From an uncultured Flavobacteriales bacterium (GTDB taxonomy: Bacteria > Bacteroidota > Bacteroidia > Flavobacteriales_D > Parvicellaceae), in assembly GCA_943787535.1 (NCBI GenBank), contig CALSMU010000009.1, positions 124,001-188,000 on the forward strand: a stretch of DNA of 64,000 nt. The letters are read 5' to 3'. This document shows, in pieces, positions 1 to 8,088 of the stretch. The notes beneath the pieces were generated by a model. That model worked only from the letters and a program-made list of their open reading frames with translations. It made no database searches and was not told where the DNA came from. The translations under genes were made by a program, and so were the position numbers. The first letter of the stretch is position 1; every line of letters begins with the position of its first letter.

Positions 1-282
1 CGAATTACCTATGAGTACATCATTTTTAAAGGCTTCAACGACACGATTAACGATGCTCGAGAATTAGCTGAATTTTGCAAGATAACACCTTGTAAAATCA
101 ACATTATTGAGTACAATTCAATCGACGGCGGAGAATTTCAACAAGCGGCCCCGGAAAAAGTAGATGCTTTTGCAGAATTTTTAGAACGAAAAAACCTTAT
201 TGTAAATGTAAGAAGGAGTCGTGGTAAGGATATCGATGCCGCTTGCGGGCAATTAGCAAACAAGAATGAAGTAGCTGAGTAA
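1..282 (+). CDS. rlmN: 23S rRNA (adenine-C2)-methyltransferase RlmN, C-terminal part
   Basis: The frame is open from the first base and ends at a TAA at 280-282, giving the last 93 residues of a protein whose start lies outside the window. The sequence runs RITYEYIIFKGFND, then PCKINIIEYN, and ends VRRSRGKDIDAACGQLA. This is the hallmark end of RlmN, the radical-SAM enzyme that methylates A2503 of 23S rRNA and A37 of some tRNAs. The CGQLA tail carries the conserved C-terminal cysteine used in the methyl-transfer mechanism. The radical-SAM CxxxCxxC cluster would be upstream and cannot be seen. Confidence 0.93.
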   Translation, partial: RITYEYIIFKGFNDTINDARELAEFCKITPCKINIIEYNSIDGGEFQQAAPEKVDAFAEFLERKNLIVNVRRSRGKDIDAACGQLANKNEVAE

Positions 283-337
283 TAACGGGAACAATATTTG
301 TTGTAAGACTGGGTTATAACAGGGCTGAAATCAATTC

Positions 338-1429
338 ATGAAACAAAAAACAACCTCTATCTGCTTGCTGGCAATTTGCTATCTCTTATTCTTTCAAAGT
401 GGGAAAAGTCAAAACCTTGCAGCTTATGTAGATTATAAAAATGCATTTAATGTTTTTAATGCTGGGGTTAAAACACAACTGGATCACCGGCAGGTACTTG
501 ACTATAAAGTTGGGACTAATCTAGTTGCGTATATAAACCCTCAAAATGAATTATGGGTGTATCAAAATGGCAAGCAAAAAAAGATAATTGATTGGGTCAA
601 AAATTATACAATTACCGATAATATATTAGCATTTGGAGATAATGGCTTTTTGAATGTATATGAAAATGGAAACGCCAGACTGCTTTGCTCACAAATAGGA
701 TTGCATGGAATAGGCGATAGCATTGTCGCCTATCATGACATTCAAAATAATTCATTTGAAATATACTATAATCAAAAAATTCTTCAACTAGAAACAGACT
801 TGCTCAATGGTATTGAAAGTTTTAAAGTTGGAGAAAATTTAGTTGCTTATATCAATCCCCAAAACTATTTTCTGGCTTTTTACCATGGAGAGATAATTCA
901 GTTAATGTATACCGACGACCCTATAAAATTTGAAGTTGGGTTAAATACAATTGCATATATTAACCCTGTTATTGAATCCTTCCATGTGGTGCATTACGGA
1001 GAAGAAAAGGAGTTAGAGGAATACCCTCCTTTATCCTTTAAATGTGGAGACAACATGGTCGCCTACGTTACAATGGAGGGGGAGTTCTTCCAATATTTTA
1101 AAGGAAACAAAATGGAAGTAAGCTCATTCGCTCCTGATTCTTATTCCGTAGTAGACGACATGCTCGTATACGAACAACTTGGAAGACTTTATGTGTTTTA
1201 TCAAGGAAAAAGCTATGAGATAGCCAATTTTTTACCAAACAACTACCAAATTGATAGAGGTTCAGTAGCCTTTACCGATCAACAAGGAAAATTATGGCTC
1301 TTTAATGCAGGGAAAAAGACGAAAGTAAGTGTTGAAAGAATTACTTCATTCCTATTAGTTGGCAATACTTTACATTACCTTGTAGGCATAAACACAAACA
1401 AAGTTTACTACAAAGGCAAAACTTATTAA
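338..1429 (+). CDS. Secreted protein built from about ten short VAY...FxxG repeats
   Basis: The 363-residue product starts with a clear signal peptide (MKQKTTSICLLAICYLLFF, cleavage near SGKSQ). The rest is about ten degenerate repeats of 30-40 residues, each beginning with a pattern like NLVAYINPQN and ending with an aromatic-rich strand and a glycine or turn plus lysine (VYQNGKQKK, VYENGN, AFYHGE, YFKGNK, VFYQGK, LFNAGK, YYKGK). The periodic hydrophobic/aromatic strands suggest a beta-propeller or beta-solenoid. I do not recognise a named family, and no T9SS sorting domain is evident at the C-terminus. It stands alone between rlmN and the convergent asd, with a 55-bp gap before it. Function unknown; export is well supported. 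Confidence 0.8.
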   Translation: MKQKTTSICLLAICYLLFFQSGKSQNLAAYVDYKNAFNVFNAGVKTQLDHRQVLDYKVGTNLVAYINPQNELWVYQNGKQKKIIDWVKNYTITDNILAFGDNGFLNVYENGNARLLCSQIGLHGIGDSIVAYHDIQNNSFEIYYNQKILQLETDLLNGIESFKVGENLVAYINPQNYFLAFYHGEIIQLMYTDDPIKFEVGLNTIAYINPVIESFHVVHYGEEKELEEYPPLSFKCGDNMVAYVTMEGEFFQYFKGNKMEVSSFAPDSYSVVDDMLVYEQLGRLYVFYQGKSYEIANFLPNNYQIDRGSVAFTDQQGKLWLFNAGKKTKVSVERITSFLLVGNTLHYLVGINTNKVYYKGKTY

Positions 1430-1485
1430 AAACAAACTATTGTTATCATATCACTCTGGTATGAAAAACTGTTCCAAACTTACTG

Positions 1486-2475
1486 CTAAACCAACTTCTT
1501 ATCAATCAAATAGGCTGCAATCTGAAGAGCATTTGTAGCCGCTCCTTTACGTAAATTATCCGCAACAATCCACATGTCAAGGGTATTTGGGTTTGATTCA
1601 TCTCGTCTAATACGTCCAACAAAAACATCGTCTTTGCCTCTAGCATAAAGTGGCATTGGATATAAATTTACATCTGGATTATCTTGAACTACTATTCCAT
1701 CTGTAGCAGCTAATTCTCTTCTAATATCGTTTATTTTAAATTGCTTTTTCGTTGCTACATTGACAGCCTCTGAATGACCTCCGAAAACAGGAATTCGAAC
1801 AACGGTAGCCGTTATTCGAATATCATTATCCCCTAAAATTTTTCGCGTTTCATTAACCAATTTAGTTTCTTCAGTTGTATAGCCATTCTCCTCAAAATCT
1901 CCTCCATGCGGCAAACAATTCATGTCAATTGGATAAGGATAAACCATTTCAGCTTTTACCCCTACTCTTTCATTATTCATTTGCTCCATAGCCTTAACTC
2001 CGGTTCCCGACACAGACTGATACGTGGAAATTACTAACCTATCAATTCCATAATTTCGATGGATAGGTAATAATGCCAAAACCATTTGAATTGTAGAACA
2101 ATTTGGGTTTGCGATGATTTTATCTTCTTTCGTTAAATACGAAGCATTTATTTCAGGGACAATTAATTTTTTATCTACATCCATTCGCCAAGCGGAAGAA
2201 TTATCAATTACTGTTGTACCAATTGCTGCAAATTTTGGAGCCCACTGCTTAGAAATTGAACCTCCTGCCGAAAAAATTGCAATATCAGGGCGGCATTCTA
2301 GCGCCTCTGCTAAATCTTTAATAACATATTTTTTTCCCTCCCACACTATCTCTTTTCCTTTGTTTCTGGAGGAGGCAACTAGCAATAGTTCCGTTATTGC
2401 GAGTTTTCTTTCTGCCAGTACTTGTAACATCACACTTCCTACCATTCCTGTAGCTCCAACAACAGCTATTTTCAT
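1486..2475 (-). CDS. asd: Aspartate-semialdehyde dehydrogenase
   Basis: The enzyme reduces aspartyl-4-phosphate to aspartate semialdehyde with NADPH, the branch point to lysine/diaminopimelate, threonine and methionine. The 329-residue product has the N-terminal nucleotide-binding motif GATGMVGSVM, the catalytic cysteine in NPNCSTIQ (Cys126), the SGTGVKAM segment and the substrate-binding region RIPVFGGHSEAV. Its length is normal for the family. The gene converges on the repeat protein and diverges from the lamin-tail protein gene, with only about 60 bp between the two start codons. Confidence 0.96.
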   Translation of the reverse strand: MKIAVVGATGMVGSVMLQVLAERKLAITELLLVASSRNKGKEIVWEGKKYVIKDLAEALECRPDIAIFSAGGSISKQWAPKFAAIGTTVIDNSSAWRMDVDKKLIVPEINASYLTKEDKIIANPNCSTIQMVLALLPIHRNYGIDRLVISTYQSVSGTGVKAMEQMNNERVGVKAEMVYPYPIDMNCLPHGGDFEENGYTTEETKLVNETRKILGDNDIRITATVVRIPVFGGHSEAVNVATKKQFKINDIRRELAATDGIVVQDNPDVNLYPMPLYARGKDDVFVGRIRRDESNPNTLDMWIVADNLRKGAATNALQIAAYLIDKKLV

Positions 2476-2535
2476 TCTTTTCGGTTTTGATTACGTTTTG
2501 TTTTTCAAAAGTAGTATATTTCCAATGTAAAGGTG

Positions 2536-5151
2536 ATGAGTAATTATAAAAGAAAACATAGGATAAGTGTTTTAGCTACAACTTGTTTGTTTTTTGTTGG
2601 ACTTTTAACAGGTTCTGCACAATTCACGGATGATTTTACTGATGGGGATTTTACAAGCAATCCAACTTGGAGTGGAGACGCAGGTTTATTTACTATTGCT
2701 TCTGGTAAATTGAATTCACAAAGCCCGGGTGCAGCAAATTATTATTTGAGCACACCATCTATATTGGCAGCAGATGCGCAGTGGGAGTTTTATATAGATT
2801 TGCAATTCAACACATCTGGGGCAAACTTTGTTGACATTTACCTAATGGCTGACAACAGCGATTTAACACTTGTAAATAACGGATACTTTCTTAGAGTTGG
2901 AGGAACCCCAGATGAAATTGTTCTCTACAAAAAAGTTAGTAGCGTTGAAACTGCAATCATCAATGGTCCAACAGGAATAACTGAAACAAATTCATTTAAC
3001 TTTAGAATAAGCAGAAACGTATCTAATCTCTGGAATTTAGAATACGACGATGGTGCAATTGGAACATTTGTAAGTGCAGGAACTGTGACCGACTCGGACG
3101 TAAACACAAGTACCACTTTTGGAGTTTTAATCGAACAATCAAGTGCTGCAAGCCCTGTCAACGGACACTTCTTCGACAACTTTATCATTGGAAATATTCC
3201 GGTTGACATAACTGCTCCTAATTTAACTTCGGTTGAAACTATTTCAATTAACCAGTTAGATGTTCTTTTTAACGAATCTGTCGATCAAATCACGGCAGAA
3301 ATAACTTCAAATTATTTTGCTTCTAGCGGGTTGGGAAATCCAATCTCAGCTGTTCAGGATGGTTCCAACCCAGCATTAATACACCTTACATTTCCCACAC
3401 CATTTACCAATGCTCAAATAGATACGCTTACTGTTCAAAACATACAAGATGCAGCTGGAAATACGTTGGTTACTCAGACCGAAACATTTATGTATTTTGT
3501 GCCTGCAACACCATCCTTTCGCGATGTGGTAATTAATGAGATTTTTGCAGATCCAACTCCCCAATTAGGGCTTCCTGCCGCGGATTTTATAGAATTATAT
3601 AATGCTTCCGATTCTATTTTTGATTTAAACGGATGGGTGTTTTCTGATGCGGCTGCATCAGAATCCTTAGGTTCCTATATTTTATTTCCTGGAGAATATG
3701 TTATTATAGCAGATGACAACTATACTTTTGATTTCTCCGTTTATCCAAACGTTTTATTTGTTGCATCATTTCCAGCATTGAACATATCTGGTGATGACTT
3801 AACACTTCAAGACAATGCATTCAATACAATAGATCAAGTCTCCTACTCAGACTCGTGGTATCAGGACCCAATAAAAGATGACGGAGGATATTCCTTAGAG
3901 CAAATCAATCCAACTATACCATGCGTTAATTCGTCTAATTGGATTGGAGCAAACTTAACTGCTTACGGAACACCTGGAACCACAAATTCGGTGTATGATG
4001 GGACACCGGATGCAACAACTCCTTCTATCATAACTTCTGATGTTCTTTCGGCAACAATGGTAGATCTTTGCTTTGATGAAACTTTAGACACCTCCAATAT
4101 TTCGTTAAGTCAACTCTCCTGTTCTGGAGGAATTGCTATAACAGATATTCTTGTTAACTCGAGTGCTGACTGCATCTCCTTAACATTATCGCCTGCTATT
4201 GACACTGGAATTGTTTATACAATATCCTTAAATGGTATGGGGGATTGCTCTGGTAACCTTGTTTCAAATAGCGCAACTCAAATTATTTTACCACATACAG
4301 GGGGTATTGGGGACCTAATAATTAATGAGGTATTATTTAACCCTTTTACGGGAGGAGATGATTTCGTAGAAATATATAATAACTCTGAAAAGTATATCGA
4401 TTTATATAATTGGAAACTTGCAAATTGGGATGATGGAATTACAGATAACTTTAAAGCGATTACATCTCATCATTTAATGAGTCCTGGTGATTACATCGTT
4501 TTGACAAAAGATTCTTCTGATATACAATCGAATTACTTAAACTCTATTATTGGCAACTTTGTTCAATTGACATCACTGCCAACTTATAGTAATGATTCGG
4601 GAACAGTCTTTTTAGTTCTTCCAGATATAGATAGCACTGTATGTGACTATTTCAGTTATAATGAAGATTTACAATTTGGATTAATCAACAATCCTGATGG
4701 AATTTCTTTAGAAAGAATTGATTTTGACCGACCAACAAACGAATCAACGAATTGGCACAGTGCAGCTGAAAGTGTTGGTTGGGCGACTCCTGGTCTTGAA
4801 AACTCACAGTATTATCCAGGTCAACTCACAAGTGATGCGGTATCGATTGAACCCGAAATATTTTCGCCAGACAATGATGGGTTTGATGATATATTGAATA
4901 TTAACTACACCATGGCAAACCCTGGTTTTGTGGGAAGCGTTACCATATTCGACGCAAATGGAAGAATAATAAGGAATTTAGTTCAAAACGAATTATTAGC
5001 CGCTGAAGGAACGGTTTCATGGGACGGACTAAACAACAAAAGAGAGAAAGCAAGAATAGGCATGTACATTGTTTATTTTGAAGTCTTTGATTTAGATGGA
5101 AATATAAGTGGTGTCAAAAAAACATGTGTTGTTGCAAGTAAGTTTAACTAA
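2536..5151 (+). CDS. Exported surface protein with lamin-tail domains and an FlgD-like/T9SS-type end
   Basis: A signal peptide (VLATTCLFFVGLLTGSAQ) precedes a beta-rich N-terminal domain, then an Ig-like segment (about residues 220-325), a first lamin-tail-like domain starting VVINEIFADPTP, another Ig-like segment, and a second lamin-tail-like domain starting LIINEVLFNPF. The C-terminal 90 residues (EIFSPDNDGFDDILNI, then GRIIRNL and MYIVYFEVFDLDGN) resemble the FlgD Ig-like or gliding-motility-associated terminal domain used by Bacteroidota for T9SS export. I chose ATG 2536 over the GTG immediately before it. Such proteins are large cell-surface adhesins or matrix proteins; the exact role is not visible. 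Confidence 0.85.
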   Translation: MSNYKRKHRISVLATTCLFFVGLLTGSAQFTDDFTDGDFTSNPTWSGDAGLFTIASGKLNSQSPGAANYYLSTPSILAADAQWEFYIDLQFNTSGANFVDIYLMADNSDLTLVNNGYFLRVGGTPDEIVLYKKVSSVETAIINGPTGITETNSFNFRISRNVSNLWNLEYDDGAIGTFVSAGTVTDSDVNTSTTFGVLIEQSSAASPVNGHFFDNFIIGNIPVDITAPNLTSVETISINQLDVLFNESVDQITAEITSNYFASSGLGNPISAVQDGSNPALIHLTFPTPFTNAQIDTLTVQNIQDAAGNTLVTQTETFMYFVPATPSFRDVVINEIFADPTPQLGLPAADFIELYNASDSIFDLNGWVFSDAAASESLGSYILFPGEYVIIADDNYTFDFSVYPNVLFVASFPALNISGDDLTLQDNAFNTIDQVSYSDSWYQDPIKDDGGYSLEQINPTIPCVNSSNWIGANLTAYGTPGTTNSVYDGTPDATTPSIITSDVLSATMVDLCFDETLDTSNISLSQLSCSGGIAITDILVNSSADCISLTLSPAIDTGIVYTISLNGMGDCSGNLVSNSATQIILPHTGGIGDLIINEVLFNPFTGGDDFVEIYNNSEKYIDLYNWKLANWDDGITDNFKAITSHHLMSPGDYIVLTKDSSDIQSNYLNSIIGNFVQLTSLPTYSNDSGTVFLVLPDIDSTVCDYFSYNEDLQFGLINNPDGISLERIDFDRPTNESTNWHSAAESVGWATPGLENSQYYPGQLTSDAVSIEPEIFSPDNDGFDDILNINYTMANPGFVGSVTIFDANGRIIRNLVQNELLAAEGTVSWDGLNNKREKARIGMYIVYFEVFDLDGNISGVKKTCVVASKFN

Positions 5152-5305
5152 GCCTATACTTTTATTAATACATCATGACGCAATATTTAGATAAAGTCAA
5201 ATTTGATTTTTCCAAAATAAAAAGTCCGTTTGACAACATTAAAAAACAGAAAAGGCAGGAATGATAGTGTTTTTGAAGGTTTTTAATTAGATTGCACCAT
5301 AGTAG

Positions 5306-5340
5306 GCTAAAACACATATGTGTTTTAGCACACGTTAGGC
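5306..5340 (+). repeat. Left boundary of cassette: 24-bp palindrome followed by GTTAGGC core
   Basis: GCTAAAACACAT/ATGTGTTTTAGC is a perfect 24-bp palindrome at 5306-5329. Four bases later comes GTTAGGC (5334-5340), a match to the integron R' core GTTRRRY. The same layout (palindrome with a TTTAGC arm, short spacer, GTTA core) recurs at 8011-8050. A complete R'' box that would pair with GTTATCT is not evident upstream, so this is a partial or degenerate resident site rather than a full attC. Confidence 0.5.
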
Positions 5341-5358
5341 AAAATTTAAATTTATAAT

Positions 5359-6732
5359 ATGAAACATTTAGACAACATTCACACCGACCGTTTCTATACA
5401 GACTTAGTAGATAATGCTTTTCTAATTCACGAAGTAGTTGAAGGAGAAACACAGTCTGGAGAAGTACAAACATATTACGATTTTGAAGACGCAGAAGATG
5501 AAGCATCCTATGATGGTGCCGAATTATCTGAATATGGTAATGCCTATTATTTTACAAATGATAAAATATATGAGTGTGTAATACATCTGGAAAATATGGA
5601 GTGCACGGGAGTGAACCTTTATGACGATCCAAATGAAATTAAATCTTTCGTGCAGGAACTTTTAAGTATAGTGCAAGATGATGAGGATGAACTATTGGAT
5701 CAAAACCCCTGGGCAAAGAAATACTTAGTTAAAGAAAACAACAATTCAATGGAACAGAAAAACTTAAAATTTGAAGGAAACTTTGGAACTATCAATCTTA
5801 CAGTCGAATCAGATGGTTATGCTATGGGGCAATATCAAGACGGAGGCATACTAGAAGGAGATTTTATTGATGGTGAATTTAAAGGGGAATGGCGAAATAA
5901 AGGTATGGAAGGACTTGTACAATTCACCGTTCTTGACGGCCAATTAAATGGCAGTTGGAAAAAAGGACTTGACAAAGGACCTATGAGAGGTAAATGGGAG
6001 GGTACTTTGATCGATGAAGCAAAAGATACTACTGAGGAAGAAAGCACTGTTGAGTGGAATATAATTCATGACATATTTAGTTTCTATACTTTCTTTGCGA
6101 ACCTTGCAAATGAGGGTTCGCAGGAAGTTGAAAACAACTTTGTTCAATCAGAAATAAAGAAATGGCAATTTGAAATAAATAGTGTTAAATATGGCATGGA
6201 CAATGGCAATCCTCAAAATTTTATAAGCCTAGCTGATTCTGTCTTTAACGCACTATACATGTTGGGAGATTCACCTAATAAAGACCCGTTTATCCAGTTA
6301 AATGAATCACATTCCAACTTGGCAGGCTATTTCAATAAGGGGATTTTGAATTGTAGCATGATTTCAACTTTATGGTCTTCAATGATCAAGCTTTGTCAAC
6401 TTAGAGGGGTCACTGAATGGCAAGACCAGCAACTTAGATGGTATTTAGAGCAATGGAGTTCGGTTTGTCCTGATTTGTCGAAACTCACTGCAATCCTTGA
6501 CTTAGGAGTAGTAAAGAATGATATGGCTGAAGCTATTGGCTTAGAATTCGATGAAAAATATCATGAAGCAAAAGAAATAATTCTTAGTGAGGGTGCTGCT
6601 CTACCTGAAATTCTTTGCGATGTGTTACTAATAGGCAAAAATAGAGCCGAAAGAATTTTTGATCAATTTGAAAGAGATGGAATTGTTAGTCCAAAAGATG
6701 AAAACGGTAAAAGAAAAATAATTCAGTCATGA
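5359..6732 (+). CDS. Unknown protein with a glycine/tryptophan repeat region and a C-terminal FtsK-gamma-like winged helix
   Basis: The 457-residue protein has no signal peptide. Residues 1-125 are acidic and of unknown family. Residues 137-217 hold MORN-like short repeats (EGDFIDGEFKGEW, GQLNGSWKKG, GPMRGKWEG). Residues 230-380 are helical and unrecognised. Residues 399-455 (YHEAKEIILSEG, IGKNRAERIFDQFERDGIV) closely match the pattern of the FtsK gamma domain, the winged helix by which FtsK reads oriented chromosomal sequences, yet no FtsK motor is present. The stop overlaps the next start (ATGA at 6729-6732). It is the first of three coupled genes inside the attC-bounded segment. A DNA-binding role is inferred; the rest is open. 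Confidence 0.82.
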   Translation: MKHLDNIHTDRFYTDLVDNAFLIHEVVEGETQSGEVQTYYDFEDAEDEASYDGAELSEYGNAYYFTNDKIYECVIHLENMECTGVNLYDDPNEIKSFVQELLSIVQDDEDELLDQNPWAKKYLVKENNNSMEQKNLKFEGNFGTINLTVESDGYAMGQYQDGGILEGDFIDGEFKGEWRNKGMEGLVQFTVLDGQLNGSWKKGLDKGPMRGKWEGTLIDEAKDTTEEESTVEWNIIHDIFSFYTFFANLANEGSQEVENNFVQSEIKKWQFEINSVKYGMDNGNPQNFISLADSVFNALYMLGDSPNKDPFIQLNESHSNLAGYFNKGILNCSMISTLWSSMIKLCQLRGVTEWQDQQLRWYLEQWSSVCPDLSKLTAILDLGVVKNDMAEAIGLEFDEKYHEAKEIILSEGAALPEILCDVLLIGKNRAERIFDQFERDGIVSPKDENGKRKIIQS

Positions 6733-7457
6733 ACAAATTGAATTTAATACACGATTACTATGACTATTGTGACGTTTTACACCAAAAATGGTTTGACAAA
6801 ACGATTAAATATGAAAATAATTTTGAAGAAATATTTCAAGTAGATTATTCTCCTGAACCATATTTTGTTTTAAAGAATGGATCCAATCCACTCTTTATGC
6901 TTTTAACAAACCCTGGAGCGGGTATGGAATTTCAAAAACATGAAAATTTTGAAAAGAGTGATTATAAAACATTTGCTAGAACTTTAGGTGAAATATACAC
7001 CTCTGAGCAATTTAAAAAGGATGGCGGTGCCAATGCGCACAGAAGATTAATTAAAAGCATTGCATGGTCAGATTATTTAGGTTACAACAGTATTGTCAAT
7101 ATTGAAACCATACCTTTTCATAGCCCAACTTTGAATAAAAGTAAGGCGTTAGACATTATAGGAAAGTCATGGATTTTATCTCGTTATCAAGAAGTCTTGA
7201 GAAACTTTTTATTTGACAAACCTATTTTAATTGTTGCTGCTTGTGGTTCTAAAAATTCAATTACTCTCAATACCATAAAATACAGTAAATGGTTGATGTA
7301 CCAAGCAGAGATAGCAAACATCAATATTGAAAATCTGAAATTCAAGGAGCTTACAAAGAAAAACGGAAAAGTATCAAGTGCAATGCTATATGATAATGAG
7401 AAATACATTGTGCTGATGATGGGCTCTAATAATTTGCCATCAATAGAAAACATATGA
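6729..7457 (+). CDS. Unknown protein, possibly uracil-DNA-glycosylase-like fold
   Basis: This 242-residue soluble protein is the second gene of the three-gene block, overlapping both neighbours by ATGA. A hydrophobic strand leads into LTNPGAGM (residues 59-66), which resembles the first active-site loop of the uracil-DNA glycosylase superfamily (xxNPG). IETIPFHSP (about 125) and the C-terminal MGSNNLPSIEN could be the further loops of that fold. The match rests only on short motifs, so a glycosylase or nucleotide-binding function is a weak inference. Translational coupling argues that it works with the flanking proteins. Confidence 0.72.
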   Translation: MNKLNLIHDYYDYCDVLHQKWFDKTIKYENNFEEIFQVDYSPEPYFVLKNGSNPLFMLLTNPGAGMEFQKHENFEKSDYKTFARTLGEIYTSEQFKKDGGANAHRRLIKSIAWSDYLGYNSIVNIETIPFHSPTLNKSKALDIIGKSWILSRYQEVLRNFLFDKPILIVAACGSKNSITLNTIKYSKWLMYQAEIANINIENLKFKELTKKNGKVSSAMLYDNEKYIVLMMGSNNLPSIENI

Positions 7458-7963
7458 CACTGGAACAGGTAAGACATGCCGATAAAAATGATTCGCTCAT
7501 AAATTCGTTCATTGATGTCGTCTACTCCTATGTGGCTTCTATTCAAAAAAGTCCAAAAGAATACCATAAGCCACTGAAAGGTGGGTTGGATATGGCATTA
7601 AGAATAATAACTGGTTCTCACGTCTCTTTTGTTTCAGAAAAAGTACTTGATTATTTGTACGCGAATAAAATTATGGTGAATCCATTTGATTTAATTTGGG
7701 AAGAAAGACATAAAATGGGTCTTATTAGTTTGAATAGTCGTAAATATTCAATGGCTGTATGGGAACATACAATTCCAATTAAAGAATTTAGAGAAAGCTT
7801 AATAAGGAAAAATGATAAGGATGCAATAGTAGAAACTCTTTTTGAATATCCCGGAGTTGCTTGGATATCAAGGGAAGAAGATCTTAAGCTATCTAAACTC
7901 GGCTATCAGACAAAAAGACCTGGAGGTTTTTTTAAATGCTATGAACAAGCCGAGTTTAGATAG
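7454..7963 (+). CDS. Unknown 169-residue protein, third gene of the cassette
   Basis: A soluble protein with no signal or membrane segment. It has a helical N-terminal half and a C-terminal half containing VWEHTIPIKEFRESL, then YPGVAWISREEDLKLSKLG and RRPGGF-like KRPGGFF. I do not recognise the family. The start overlaps the previous stop (ATGA, 7454-7457) and the stop lies 35 bp before the attC-like R'' box, so it closes the operon and the cassette. A role together with the other two proteins, such as defence or DNA handling, is conjecture from context only. Confidence 0.72.
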   Translation: MTLEQVRHADKNDSLINSFIDVVYSYVASIQKSPKEYHKPLKGGLDMALRIITGSHVSFVSEKVLDYLYANKIMVNPFDLIWEERHKMGLISLNSRKYSMAVWEHTIPIKEFRESLIRKNDKDAIVETLFEYPGVAWISREEDLKLSKLGYQTKRPGGFFKCYEQAEFR

Positions 7964-7998
7964 CTTAATGAATTTACCTACAAAAAGATTAAAAAATT

Positions 7999-8050
7999 GC
8001 CTAACAAAACCTAAACTGCATTAAAACGCAGTTTAGCTAAAACGTTATCT
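7999..8050 (+). repeat. attC-like site at the right end of the cassette
   Basis: The order is GCCTAAC (7999-8005, R''-like), spacer, arm CTAAACTGC (8011-8019), 8-nt loop, complementary arm GCAGTTTAG (8028-8036), spacer, GTTATCT (8044-8050, R'-like). The outer cores do not pair perfectly here. They do pair perfectly if the right core is replaced by GTTAGGC from the left boundary, as happens when a cassette is excised. Confidence 0.55.
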
Positions 8051-8088
8051 GGGAATGAATACCCAATTCTTTGTGGCTCGATAAACTG

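Larger units (their letters stand above)
5335..8044 (+). mobile_element. Candidate integron-type gene cassette carrying three overlapping genes
   Basis: If cut between G and TT of the core sites at 5334/5335 and 8044/8045, this 2710-bp segment would circularise. The circle would carry R'' GCCTAAC (7999-8005) and R' GTTAGGC (G8044 joined to TTAGGC 5335-5340), which are perfect reverse complements. A hairpin (8011-8036) lies between them. That is the arrangement of an attC site. The first start codon is 24 bp inside the left edge and the last stop is 35 bp before the R'' box, as is typical of cassettes. Three genes in one cassette is unusual. No integron integrase lies in the window, so this would be a cassette without a local integrase. 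Confidence 0.55.

Noticed and set aside
5165-5506. A 113-codon open frame on the minus strand covering the left cassette boundary
   Set aside because: It overlaps the start of the better-supported 457-residue gene and has no recognisable motif; its composition looks like antisense of non-coding and coding DNA.
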